From: Deltaproteobacteria bacterium UBA6106
Lineage (GTDB): Bacteria > Desulfobacterota > Syntrophorhabdia > Syntrophorhabdales > Syntrophorhabdaceae
NCBI GenBank assembly: GCA_002428485.1
Contig: DIWM01000045.1
Span: 139,157-203,156, forward strand
DNA length: 64,000 nucleotides
Direction: 5' to 3'
The position numbers and the translations under genes were made by a program. Positions 25,553-34,345 of this stretch are shown here, piece by piece. How positions within the stretch are numbered: the stretch's first letter is position 1; each line of letters opens with the position of its first letter. The notes below the pieces were generated by a model, which saw only the letters and a program-made list of their open reading frames with translations, ran no database searches and was not told the DNA's origin.

Positions 25553-25972
25553 TCAGGGGTGTATCGACTCGTTATCCTTCATCAGATAAGGGTCTATGAT
25601 GTCCCGGAGTTTCGAGAGCTCCAGTCCGGTATATACGGCAGTCCCTTCGACGATAAAGGCGGGATATCTGCGGGTTCGGTGAACCAGGGATCTATAGATG
25701 CCGGCGAAAGACTGGGCATTGATAAAGGATATGTTGATCTGTTCCCCGTATATGTCCAAAAGCTGCCGGATAACGTCCGAGAGCCTACTCAGGGACTCCC
25801 TCATCTCGGCCGGATATTCACCGAGGATCTCCCTGTTCACCTCCTTCTCAACGCCGGATTCATGAAAAATGAGCGTGCAGCTCGGGCAGTTGCTCAGCAT
25901 GACCGGCATAACGGTAACGACCTCGACAGAGACCGGCCCTTTGCCTTGCCTGAAAGCCTTTTTATCGACCAT
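25553..25972 (-). CDS. Thioredoxin-fold-like protein with CPSC motif
   Basis: A small cytoplasmic protein of about 139 residues. Near the N-terminus VMLSNCPSCTLIFHESG has a CxxC in thioredoxin position, and the C-terminal half has RYPAFIVEGTAVYTGLELSKL, which fits the cis-Pro strand and last helix of glutaredoxin-like folds. The middle is helical. A redox or metal-relay role is inferred from the fold only. It precedes the HDOD gene with an 88-base gap on the same strand. No close family is recognised. Confidence 0.6.
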   Translation of the reverse strand: MVDKKAFRQGKGPVSVEVVTVMPVMLSNCPSCTLIFHESGVEKEVNREILGEYPAEMRESLSRLSDVIRQLLDIYGEQINISFINAQSFAGIYRSLVHRTRRYPAFIVEGTAVYTGLELSKLRDIIDPYLMKDNESIHP

Positions 25973-26027
25973 ATTGAAATGTATGCCCCATCCGGTCAAT
26001 AGTCAAGCATCGGCTTTCTGCTGTTTA

Positions 26028-28577
26028 CTATTCGCCGCTCACCTGTTCCATGACAAGTGCGCGTACATCCCCGGCGGTTTCGAGCGTCAGACTGGTTTTT
26101 GCAAGCACCTGCATGGCAGAGTGGTCGAGCGCACGGATAAGCTGTTTAATGAGCGGGATCGCAGCGGCGTTCATACTCAACTCGTCGATCCCGAGCCCGA
26201 CAAGCAGCGGTACGGCAGCCGCATCGCCGGCCATCTCCCCGCAGATACCTACCCATTTACCGTGACGATGCGCTGCTTCCACAATATACTGAATGAGCCG
26301 CAGAACAGCCGGATGAAGACCGTCGGCAAGCGTTGCCAATGCGGCATTCCCCCGTTCGGCAGCCAGCGTATATTGTGTGAGGTCGTTGGAGCCGATGGAA
26401 AAGAAATCGACCAACGGTGCAAACTGTTCCGCCTGCAATGCTGCGCCCGGGACTTCTACCATCATCCCCGTCTCGATCCTTGGCGGAAGATATACCCCCC
26501 TGCCCGCGACCTCTGAACGTGCCTCTGACAGAAGCGCTATTGCCTCCCTCCATTCAGCCGGCGTCGTAACCATGGGGAACATGATCCTGACGGGAAACTC
26601 GGCAGCCGTAAGCAGAATGGCACGAAGCTGCGTCTTGAAAATATCCCGGTGCTGTAAGCTCAGGCGCAGGCCTCGAACACCCAGGAACGGGTTTGCCTCT
26701 GCCTCGTACCTGAGATAGGGAAGGAACTTATCTCCGCCGATGTCGAGGGTACGGATGATCAAGGGCCGTTTTTCGAGGGCCAGGGCGGCATCCCGATATG
26801 CAGAAAACTGTTCGTCCTCTCCGGGGGGTATCTGCCGGGCAAGGAAGAGAAACTCGGTACGGTACAATCCCACGCCCTCTGCTCCGTTAGCAGTCGCTGC
26901 CTTCGCTTCCGCCGTTGAACCTATATTTGCAACTACTTCTACCCATTTCCCGTCACGCGTGAAAGCCAAGGCAAGGCTTTCCCGCCTGGCCTGATCGCGC
27001 GCAGCATGCAGCGCCTCAAGACGCCTCTGATAATCATCGAGCACCTCCGATGACGGTTTGGCGATGACGGTCCCTTTGTCGCCATCAACAATAACCATAT
27101 CGCCCTCTCCGATCGTTGACAGCCGGTCACCCAGCCCCATGACGGCAGGTATGCCGAGATTGCCGAGAAGGATCGCGGTATGTGAGGTTGCTCCGCCCTG
27201 CCCGGTGCAGATTCCGAGCACCACCTTCGGGTCAATATGCGCAATCTCTCCCAAACCGATATTCGTCGCAATAAGGATACCCGGTCTATTCAGGTTATTG
27301 CCGCTTACGGCATGACCGAGCAAATTCAGGAGCACCCTTCCGCCTACCTCCCTGACGTCGGCTGAACGGGTCCGCAGGTACTCGTTCCCCAGAGATGCAT
27401 ACTCAGCAGCAGTTTGCTCCACCGTGAGATGCCAGGCCAGGGCTCCGTTATGACCTGAGTCAAAGATCGCCCGGCGGGCCGACATTCTCAGCGAGTTATC
27501 CTGAAGCAGAAGCAAGTGGGCATCAAAGAGTCCCGCCGTGTCCCGATCCGCACGAAACGAAAGGTGCTTACGCTCACATTCGATCTCTTGTTGTGTTTTG
27601 TCCAACGCCGCAACCAGACGCTCCCATTCGTTCTGCGGATCGCACGCCTGGTCGAGAGGAATGTCGGGCCTCGCAACGCGCAGCAACCGGGCAGTACCGA
27701 TAGCGATTCCGCGGGAAACTGGTATCCCGCGCAGATGTTCTTTTCCGGTCCCCGCGATAAAGACCTTTGCAGGCTTTCTTATGCCTGGCGTTGCAACTGT
27801 CTCCGCTGCCTTTGGTTTTGCAGCTACTGCCCCAACAGTCCCGTCTCCGTCGCCAAAATTCATTGCGGCAAGGGATTGCAGCGCCTCAAGCGCCTCGCGC
27901 GCCTGAGGTCCGGAGGCGCAAACCTGCAATCTGTGTCCATGAAGAACGTTCAACATCATCAGGTCGTTAATGCTTTTGGTGCCCACCGGACCCCGACCGG
28001 TGGTAAGGTTGGACAGGCAGATCTGTGCCTGAAACTGCGCTGCCGTTTGAAGGAGGCGGGCTGCAGGACGCGCATGCAGCCCGTGGGGGTTATGTACAGA
28101 CAGACAGATTTCACACTCTGTCCTTTCTGGAAGCAGTCTGATCGCAGATGCATCGGGAAAGGCTCCTGTTTCTGTGAGCTGTGCACATTTCACATCAAGC
28201 GCACGTTGCGCTTCATCCGCGATCTCTGCCAGCGTTTGACCGAGGCGGGCCTGGAGGGCTGCCGTAATGGCGCCTTCAACGATCGGCGCCGCGCAGAGCG
28301 TCACCTTTGCACGGCGTTCCGGCGACAACAGGTCAATGGCCAGTTCGGCGCTGAGGATGGCGCTTCCCATGTCCATCAATACCAGAACACCTTCATCGGA
28401 ATAGACCTCTTCGATAGCCCGCAGTACGAAGACAGCATCGGTACCGAGGGGCGAATCCGGCATGTCGAGGCCTCCTGCGGCGGCTATCTTTACGTCGGGA
28501 CCTGCCGTACCGCGGGCCAGTTCAACCGCTCCGGCTGCCAGCTTGGCGCTGTGAGATACGATTACTATACCAACCAT
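26028..28577 (-). CDS. dhaM: DhaM: EIIA-HPr-EI fusion phosphotransferase of dihydroxyacetone kinase
   Basis: An 849-residue multiphosphoryl transfer protein. The mannose-type EIIA domain is N-terminal (His9 in VIVSHSAK), the HPr domain is at about 155-245 (His168 in GLHARPAAR) and the enzyme I domain at about 290-849 (His466 in GGATSHTAIL, then GVGLYRTEFLFL, GSNDLTQYTLA and GICGEMAGD). It passes phosphate from PEP to ADP on DhaL. A full EI domain means the chain can start at PEP without a separate PtsI. ATG 28577 was chosen; the longer frame runs into dhaL. It is the last gene of the operon. Confidence 0.92.
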   Translation of the reverse strand: MVGIVIVSHSAKLAAGAVELARGTAGPDVKIAAAGGLDMPDSPLGTDAVFVLRAIEEVYSDEGVLVLMDMGSAILSAELAIDLLSPERRAKVTLCAAPIVEGAITAALQARLGQTLAEIADEAQRALDVKCAQLTETGAFPDASAIRLLPERTECEICLSVHNPHGLHARPAARLLQTAAQFQAQICLSNLTTGRGPVGTKSINDLMMLNVLHGHRLQVCASGPQAREALEALQSLAAMNFGDGDGTVGAVAAKPKAAETVATPGIRKPAKVFIAGTGKEHLRGIPVSRGIAIGTARLLRVARPDIPLDQACDPQNEWERLVAALDKTQQEIECERKHLSFRADRDTAGLFDAHLLLLQDNSLRMSARRAIFDSGHNGALAWHLTVEQTAAEYASLGNEYLRTRSADVREVGGRVLLNLLGHAVSGNNLNRPGILIATNIGLGEIAHIDPKVVLGICTGQGGATSHTAILLGNLGIPAVMGLGDRLSTIGEGDMVIVDGDKGTVIAKPSSEVLDDYQRRLEALHAARDQARRESLALAFTRDGKWVEVVANIGSTAEAKAATANGAEGVGLYRTEFLFLARQIPPGEDEQFSAYRDAALALEKRPLIIRTLDIGGDKFLPYLRYEAEANPFLGVRGLRLSLQHRDIFKTQLRAILLTAAEFPVRIMFPMVTTPAEWREAIALLSEARSEVAGRGVYLPPRIETGMMVEVPGAALQAEQFAPLVDFFSIGSNDLTQYTLAAERGNAALATLADGLHPAVLRLIQYIVEAAHRHGKWVGICGEMAGDAAAVPLLVGLGIDELSMNAAAIPLIKQLIRALDHSAMQVLAKTSLTLETAGDVRALVMEQVSGE

Positions 28578-28597
28578 AATAACTTTTCTCCCAATCT

Positions 28598-29236
28598 TTA
28601 TGAGCCGTTTACCCACGTGTGAGCGGCTGCCTGGAGCAGCAGGCTTGATGAGGTAGCGCCGGGGTCCTGGTGCCCTATGCTTCGTTGCCCCAGGTAGCTC
28701 GCCCTGCCCTTCCTTGCAATAAGGGGTATAGTATCCTGCACGCCCCTTTCGGCCGCGTGAGCACATTCCCTCAATGCATCGGGCAGGGACATGCCGTTGG
28801 CGGATGCTGCCTTCAACGTTTCGGCTGAGGGCATCAGGGCATCTACCATCGTCTTGTCGCCGTGGTTTGCCTTGCCGCGCAGGACAACACCGTTCAGGCC
28901 CGCCTCGACGGCCTCCGCCCAGTCCGTCAGGGTAAGCTCGATCTTGCCATCCGAAACAGCACCCATCTGCATGAATAATGCACCGTAGAGCGGCCCGCTT
29001 GCCCCACCGACCGTCGATATAAGGGTGAAGCCTACTGTCTTGAAGATCGTGCCGATATCTTTATCTGCAATATCCGGCAGCTTGCCGAGGACCGCCTGAA
29101 AACCGCGGTTCATATTGGCGCCGTGATCGCCGTCGCCGATGGGGGAATCCAGTTCTATGAGATAGTCCCTGTTGTCTGCCAGGGCGGCGGCGCAGTTTTT
29201 GATCCAACTGAGAACATCGTCTCGCGAAATAGTCAT
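28598..29236 (-). CDS. dhaL: Dihydroxyacetone kinase subunit DhaL
   Basis: A 212-residue all-helical nucleotide-binding subunit. The magnesium-ADP site is SPIGDGDHGANMNRG, with the Asp residues that chelate two metals; TVGGASGPLYG and ALRGKAN-type motifs follow. Bound ADP works as a cofactor that is rephosphorylated by DhaM and then phosphorylates dihydroxyacetone on DhaK. It lies 20 bases upstream of dhaM. Confidence 0.93.
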   Translation of the reverse strand: MTISRDDVLSWIKNCAAALADNRDYLIELDSPIGDGDHGANMNRGFQAVLGKLPDIADKDIGTIFKTVGFTLISTVGGASGPLYGALFMQMGAVSDGKIELTLTDWAEAVEAGLNGVVLRGKANHGDKTMVDALMPSAETLKAASANGMSLPDALRECAHAAERGVQDTIPLIARKGRASYLGQRSIGHQDPGATSSSLLLQAAAHTWVNGS

Positions 29237-29265
29237 GGGCGTCCTCCCTGTATATTTAATTGTTT

Positions 29266-30267
29266 CTACATACCCCAGCGCAGCGCCGCTGTTCTGACAG
29301 GAGCATCCCAGAATCTCGTGAGTTCATCGTCCAGTTTGAGAAGCGTGATCGAGCACCCTGCCATCTCCAATGATGTGATATAGGACCCGATGAGATTGCG
29401 ACTTACCTTCAATTCATTCCTGGTCGCTATCTCATACGCCCTGTTATAGATCACGTACAACTCCATCAAAGGCGTGCCGCCCATGCCGTTCACGAACAAA
29501 AGCACCTCGTCGCCGTTTTTGTACGGCAGATCGGAGATGATGGGCGTCATGAGCAATACCCCGATCTCGTCTGCGGGTTTGAGCTTCATGCGGGTACGCC
29601 CCGGCTCGCCGTGAATCCCGATGCCTATCTCCATTTCGTCCTCAGCAAGACTGAAAGTGGGTTTTCCGGCGTGCGGCACAATGCAGGACGTCAGCGCCAT
29701 GCCCATGCTGCGGCTCCGGTCATTTACCTTGCGGCAGATATCGGCAACATCTTTCAGTGAGCGGCGGGCTTCCGCCGCTGCGCCGCAAATCTTTTCTGCA
29801 AGGACTGTGGCGCCGACACCGCGCCGTCCGGCCGTGTAAAGGCTATCCTCTACCGCGACATCGTCATTGATGACAACGCTTTCCACCTCGATGCCCTGAT
29901 CTCGCGCAAGGTCTGCCGCCATCTCAAAGTTCATAATATCGCCGGTATAGTTTTTGACGATATGCAGCACGCCGGCGCCGGCGTTCACCCGTTTTGTTGC
30001 CTCAAGCATCTGATCCGGTGTCGGTGAGGTAAACACCGCACCGGGGCACGCCGCATCGAGCATTCCATAGCCGACAAAACCGCCATGCATCGGCTCGTGC
30101 CCGGAACCGCCGCCGGACACAATGCCTACCTTACCTTTCAGCGGTACGTCTCTGCGGACGATATAATTCGGATCAAAACAAACCTCGACCAGATCGTGGT
30201 GGGCTGCCGCGATGCCATGAAGCTCTTCGTAAACAACGTGTTCCGGTTCATTGATCAATTTTTTCAT
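29266..30267 (-). CDS. dhaK: Dihydroxyacetone kinase subunit DhaK
   Basis: A 333-residue substrate-binding subunit. GSGHEPMHGGFVG is the active-site loop, and His219 in GIHGEPG matches the His that holds dihydroxyacetone covalently in E. coli DhaK (His218). It makes dihydroxyacetone phosphate for glycolysis. It lies 29 bases before dhaL and 39 bases after glpF. Confidence 0.94.
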   Translation of the reverse strand: MKKLINEPEHVVYEELHGIAAAHHDLVEVCFDPNYIVRRDVPLKGKVGIVSGGGSGHEPMHGGFVGYGMLDAACPGAVFTSPTPDQMLEATKRVNAGAGVLHIVKNYTGDIMNFEMAADLARDQGIEVESVVINDDVAVEDSLYTAGRRGVGATVLAEKICGAAAEARRSLKDVADICRKVNDRSRSMGMALTSCIVPHAGKPTFSLAEDEMEIGIGIHGEPGRTRMKLKPADEIGVLLMTPIISDLPYKNGDEVLLFVNGMGGTPLMELYVIYNRAYEIATRNELKVSRNLIGSYITSLEMAGCSITLLKLDDELTRFWDAPVRTAALRWGM

Positions 30268-30306
30268 TTGTTCCCTCCTACTTGAATAGTTTGTCCCAGG
30301 CCAATT

Positions 30307-31023
30307 TCAGATTACCTTGAGGAACATTCCAACCAATGCACCACCCAGCAGGGGACCCACGACCGGTATCCAGGAGTAGCTCCAATCGGAACCGCCTTTG
30401 TTGGGTATGGGTAATAAAGAATGTGCCAGACGAGGCATGAGGTCCCGCGCGGGATTGATGGCATAGCCCGTGGTGCCGCCCAGGCTCACACCTATCCCCC
30501 AGACGAGGGCTGCCACGAGAAAGGGGCCGAGACCGTGAGTTGCACCGCTGTCGGCGGCCTTGGAAAAGATCGACGCCACGCCGAGAACCAGCACTGCGGT
30601 ACCCACGATCTCGCTGATCAGGTTGGGTATGGCGCTGCGTATCGCAGGCCCGGTGGAGAAGCATGCAAGCTTGAGTCCCGGATCGGGCGTCTCCTTCCAG
30701 TGGGGATAATAATGGAGCCAGAGAAGCATGGCGCCCAGGAAGGCCCCGATAAGCTGTGCAGGAAGATACAGGGTGATCTTGCTGTAGTCGCCCGAACTTA
30801 CGGCAAAACCGAGGGTCACTGCGGGATTGATATGTGCATCAGGACTGCCGAGGGCGATGGCCGCAAAGACACCGGCCAATACAGCAAAGGCCCAGCCGGT
30901 GGCAATGACGATCCACCCCGAGTTCTGTCCCTTAGATTTACCGAGAAGGACATTGGCTACGACGCCGTCACCCAGAAGAACAAGGACCATTGTGCCAACT
31001 AATTCACCTAAAAATGGGGACAT
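30307..31023 (-). CDS. glpF: Glycerol facilitator, MIP/aquaporin family
   Basis: A 238-residue channel with six membrane helices and the two pore motifs HINPAVTLG and AINPARDLMPR. The Asp after the second NPAR is the mark of glycerol facilitators, as opposed to water-only aquaporins. In this operon it should admit glycerol or dihydroxyacetone. No glycerol dehydrogenase gene is in the window, so dihydroxyacetone may be taken up directly or made by an enzyme elsewhere. Confidence 0.92.
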   Translation of the reverse strand: MSPFLGELVGTMVLVLLGDGVVANVLLGKSKGQNSGWIVIATGWAFAVLAGVFAAIALGSPDAHINPAVTLGFAVSSGDYSKITLYLPAQLIGAFLGAMLLWLHYYPHWKETPDPGLKLACFSTGPAIRSAIPNLISEIVGTAVLVLGVASIFSKAADSGATHGLGPFLVAALVWGIGVSLGGTTGYAINPARDLMPRLAHSLLPIPNKGGSDWSYSWIPVVGPLLGGALVGMFLKVI

Positions 31024-31206
31024 AACAATTTACCTCCTTTTTGTAATGCAGACTTGTCTTTGATGCCGGTATATCTTTCGTTTTTCTCCGTAGCACATCA
31101 TTGATCATGCCATTACGATAAATATGTTATCCCGTTCATATCAAAACGATTCATGATTTTGTTTCACATTAGAACAGAAAAGTGACAGAACGTTTCATTA
31201 TGAAAC
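31024..31206 (-). promoter_or_regulatory. dha operon control region with two palindromes
   Basis: Between dhaR and glpF. A perfect 15-bp palindrome, GTTTCATTATGAAAC (31192-31206), overlaps the dhaR stop codon; an imperfect 20-bp palindrome lies at 31142-31161 (CAAAA...TTTTG). Downstream on the minus strand are a TTGATA -35-like box and also a TGGCATG with only a partial -12 match. The palindromes are candidate DhaR sites. Confidence 0.45.
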
Positions 31207-33195
31207 AGAAATCTTTTTTAAGTCTTCCATTGACATCCTCGCCTCTTTCATCTTCCGCCATAGGGTCGTACGTCCGATACCAAGAAGCTGCGCGGCCTTG
31301 CCGAGGTTCCCCCGCGATGCCCGTGCTGCGTTTATGATTGCCTGCTTCTCCATTTCGGCCAGCCTTTTTACCGGTTCGCTCACGGGCCGTCCAGGTATCT
31401 TGGCACGCCGTTGCCTGATGGCTTCAGGAAGGTCTTCCAATGCGATCGTCTTTCCCTCGCAGTGCAAGGTGACCCGTTCAAGCACTGATTCAAGCTCCGT
31501 GACATTTCCGGGCCATGGATAATGGTGCATTGCGTCCAGTGCGGTTTTGCTGATGCTTACCTGCCGGCCGACTTGCAGGCTCAGACGTTCCAGCAAGTGC
31601 ATGACCAGAAAGTCTATATCCTCGGTACGTTCGCGCAATGGCAGGAGCTTGATCACAAAGGTGCTCAAACGATAAAAAAGGTTCGTATTAAATGTGTTTT
31701 CGGCCACGAGCCGTTCGAGGTCAATCTCCGTCGACGCGATGACGCGAACATCCGCGGGAATAAGCCGGCTGCCGCCAAGACGGATAACCTCTCCGGACTC
31801 TATGACACGGGCCAGGGCCGATTGGACCTCCAGGGGCAGCATCTCCACCTCGTCGAGGTAGAGCGTGCCTCCGTCCGCCAGTTCAAACTTGCTTGGCTGA
31901 CCGGCGGAAGGGACGGTATTAAGCGCCCCCGCTTCAAAGCCGAGAAATTCGCCGAGAATGAGTTCACGCGGTATGGCCCTGCAATTAAGTGCAAGAAATG
32001 GTCCGCCGGCGCGTCGGCCGCTGTTGTGGATGGCCCGTGCCGCAGCGTTCTTGCTGGTCCCGGATTCACCGCTTAAGAGAACACAGCCTTTGGCGTTCGC
32101 AGCAGCAAGGACCTGCCGGCGCACGTGGCGTGCCGAGGGTCCGCGACCGACCATGTCGTCCAGCGTGAGCCTTGCCTGTGCGCCGACAAGCCGCGTTACC
32201 AGTTGATGCACCTGTTCAATACGGCGAAGCGTTACGATAGATGTGGCGGGCTCCCTGTCCTGTTGGCGAATTATACGCAGACTGACAAGAAATTCCTGTG
32301 CCGTCCCGTTCATGACAAAACTGACCCCGACGTCGCTCAGTTCCTCGCCGCGCGAAATAGCCCGCGCCAATGTTTCGGGGAGGACAAGGTATTCCGTCAG
32401 CAGCCGGCCTTTTACGGCGTTCGGCTTCAATCCGAGGAGTTCGCCGCCGCGTTCATTGAGGTGTCTGATGGTGCCCTGCGCAGTCAACACGAGCAAACCT
32501 TCTGACATCGTGTCCAGCGTTGCGTTTAGTTCGCTCGCCCTCGCGTTTGCTTCCCTGATGATGAGTTCTGCCTGCAACTGGTTTTCAATGGCCTTTGCCG
32601 CCGCCACAACCATGCCCAGGGCCTGGGGACTATATTGAGGGAGCGTTCCGATCAGCCCGATGGCCCCGACAGACCGGCCTTCGGGATCGAAGATCGGCGC
32701 TGCCACAGTAACAAGTGCATGAAAACACATAAAGAGATGCTCTGCCCCTGCCACCAGCGCCGGCAGGCTATCGATCAGCGCGATAGAGAAGGCGGTAGTA
32801 CCGATGCCATTCTCGCTGAGAAATGCCCCGATCCTGAATCCAAGATCCCGGGCATGTTGTATCGCCCGCAGATCACCCAGCATCTCCAGAACACAGGTGG
32901 TGTTGTCTACAAGCAGGAGAGAGGCATTGGAACATTCTATGTATTGGTGAATATCCTCCATAAGCGGGCAGGCTATGACGCGAAAGGTGTTGTGCTTTTT
33001 CAGCGTGTAAGATAATGCGTCGGAATTGAGATAGGTCCATTGGGGTTTGCCGCGGGGATTGAGGAGAAAGCCACATCGGCGCCATGATATCGCTACCAGA
33101 GGATCGATGTTCCGGGCTATCTGTCTCTTTGAAACGAGCCGCTCCCATGCCTTCTTCAGTTGCGCCGTGTCAGATATGTCTTTCGATGGCTGCAT
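31198..33195 (-). CDS. dhaR: DhaR-type transcriptional regulator (GAF-PAS-AAA-Fis)
   Basis: A 665-residue regulator upstream of the dha genes. It has an N-terminal GAF-like domain (about 60-210), a PAS domain (about 225-330), a sigma-54-activator-type AAA domain (about 350-570) and a Fis helix-turn-helix (GNLGKAAQLLGIGRTTLWRKM). The AAA core is degenerate: Walker A reads GESGTSKN and GAFTGA reads GALNTV, while Walker B (LYLDEVEML) is intact. E. coli DhaR, known to act at a sigma-70 promoter and to be controlled by DhaK and DhaL, is the nearest model. Sigma-54 activation is therefore unlikely. Confidence 0.88.
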   Translation of the reverse strand: MQPSKDISDTAQLKKAWERLVSKRQIARNIDPLVAISWRRCGFLLNPRGKPQWTYLNSDALSYTLKKHNTFRVIACPLMEDIHQYIECSNASLLLVDNTTCVLEMLGDLRAIQHARDLGFRIGAFLSENGIGTTAFSIALIDSLPALVAGAEHLFMCFHALVTVAAPIFDPEGRSVGAIGLIGTLPQYSPQALGMVVAAAKAIENQLQAELIIREANARASELNATLDTMSEGLLVLTAQGTIRHLNERGGELLGLKPNAVKGRLLTEYLVLPETLARAISRGEELSDVGVSFVMNGTAQEFLVSLRIIRQQDREPATSIVTLRRIEQVHQLVTRLVGAQARLTLDDMVGRGPSARHVRRQVLAAANAKGCVLLSGESGTSKNAAARAIHNSGRRAGGPFLALNCRAIPRELILGEFLGFEAGALNTVPSAGQPSKFELADGGTLYLDEVEMLPLEVQSALARVIESGEVIRLGGSRLIPADVRVIASTEIDLERLVAENTFNTNLFYRLSTFVIKLLPLRERTEDIDFLVMHLLERLSLQVGRQVSISKTALDAMHHYPWPGNVTELESVLERVTLHCEGKTIALEDLPEAIRQRRAKIPGRPVSEPVKRLAEMEKQAIINAARASRGNLGKAAQLLGIGRTTLWRKMKEARMSMEDLKKISVS

Positions 33196-33434
33196 AATGA
33201 TTGATTATATTGGTTCACTTCATACCGTGGAATAACAAAGTGCCCAATCGGCCATTATTTTTGACGAATCTGGCATAAAGAGGTGAGGGGGAAACGAAAA
33301 TCGCGAAACGGGAGGCGCGGGGAACAAGGAAAACGGCTCATAGTTCATAGCGAGCCGGCACGCTGTCAAGCGACACAAGAAGTTAATCGCTGATTGTTAG
33401 TTTCCCGAATTCAAAATAAAATTGCAAAAACTAA
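33196..33434. other. Gap upstream of dhaR and Mla operon 2
   Basis: The 323 bases between the divergent dhaR and mlaE genes hold a short family B fragment (33334-33350, CTCATAG/TTCATAG) and the promoter listed next. Nothing else was recognised. Confidence 0.5.
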
Positions 33435-33463
33435 TTGAACCTCTGCGAGATAATAGTTACAAT
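33435..33463 (+). promoter_or_regulatory. Sigma-70-type promoter of Mla operon 2
   Basis: TTGAAC, 17 bases, TACAAT, about 56 bases before the TTG start of the permease gene. Confidence 0.55.
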
Positions 33464-33518
33464 ATCTCTTATATTTTAGCTGTAGTCCGGCTATATAAAG
33501 TGAGGTGAAGAGACGGAA

Positions 33519-34337
33519 TTGGAAGGTACAGGCTCGCCACGGCAGAATAATCCTTTAGCGCTTCTTTTCCCTGCCACGGGCAGGTGGGCTATACGCCTCG
33601 TCGGTGATCTGGGCGCAATAGCCATCTTCTTTTTCCTTGCCTTTGTCAATATCTTCAAGCGCAAGCAGCTTCACGAGATCGTAAGGCAGGTCTATTATAT
33701 CGGCGCCAGATCCTCCCTGATCGTCATGCTCGTAGGCCTTTTTACCGGCATGGTCCTGGGGCTTCAGCTTTTCTATACGCTGGTAAAATTCGGCTCTGTC
33801 GGCGCCCTCGGCTCTGCCGTGTCCCTTTCCCTCATCAGGGAACTGGGGCCTGTTCTCACCGCAATTATGATTACCGCGCGGGCCGGCTCCGCCATGACCG
33901 CGGAGATAGGGATCCTCCGCATCTCCGAACAGATCGACGCGCTCTATTCCATGCGGATCGATCCGGTTCGTTATCTCATCAGCCCGAGGATTGCTGCCTC
34001 GATCATCAGCTTTCCGCTGCTCACCGCCTTCTTTGACCTCATCGGGATAATCGGGGGCTATATTACCGGAGTGGTCCTGCTGGGGACAAATGCCGGCACA
34101 TACTTCTACCGGGTACAGTCTTCTATTGATATGATAGACGTCAGGGGAGGCTTTATAAAGTCCCTGGTCTTCGCCGTCATCGTGTCATGTATCTGCTGCT
34201 TCCAGGGCTATTTCTGTCATATGCGGTCTGACGGCTACGGCGCGAAGGCCGTCGGTCTTTCAACCATCTCCGCCGTCGTTCTTTCCTGTGTTTTTATCCT
34301 TGTCGCCGATTATGCAGTAACATCATTCCTCATGTAG
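33519..34337 (+). CDS. mlaE: MlaE-family ABC permease
   Basis: A 272-residue inner-membrane permease with about five helices. The GPVLTAIMITARAGSAMTAE and LRISEQIDAL segments are the conserved MlaE coupling region, and the C-terminal CHMRSDGYGAKAVGLSTISAV is typical. There is no STAS domain here, and no separate MlaB gene in the operon, unlike operon 1. The start is TTG with GAGGTGAAG upstream; no ATG or GTG fits the frame. Confidence 0.9.
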   Translation: MEGTGSPRQNNPLALLFPATGRWAIRLVGDLGAIAIFFFLAFVNIFKRKQLHEIVRQVYYIGARSSLIVMLVGLFTGMVLGLQLFYTLVKFGSVGALGSAVSLSLIRELGPVLTAIMITARAGSAMTAEIGILRISEQIDALYSMRIDPVRYLISPRIAASIISFPLLTAFFDLIGIIGGYITGVVLLGTNAGTYFYRVQSSIDMIDVRGGFIKSLVFAVIVSCICCFQGYFCHMRSDGYGAKAVGLSTISAVVLSCVFILVADYAVTSFLM

Positions 34338-34345
34338 GACGAGTT

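Noticed and set aside
27516..28622. 368-residue open frame on the plus strand
   Set aside because: Antisense shadow of dhaM; Arg/Cys rich without domains.
31081..31140. Sigma-54 promoter of the dha operon (TGGCATG...)
   Set aside because: The -12 element is ATGA instead of TTGC, and DhaR lacks the GAFTGA loop needed for sigma-54.
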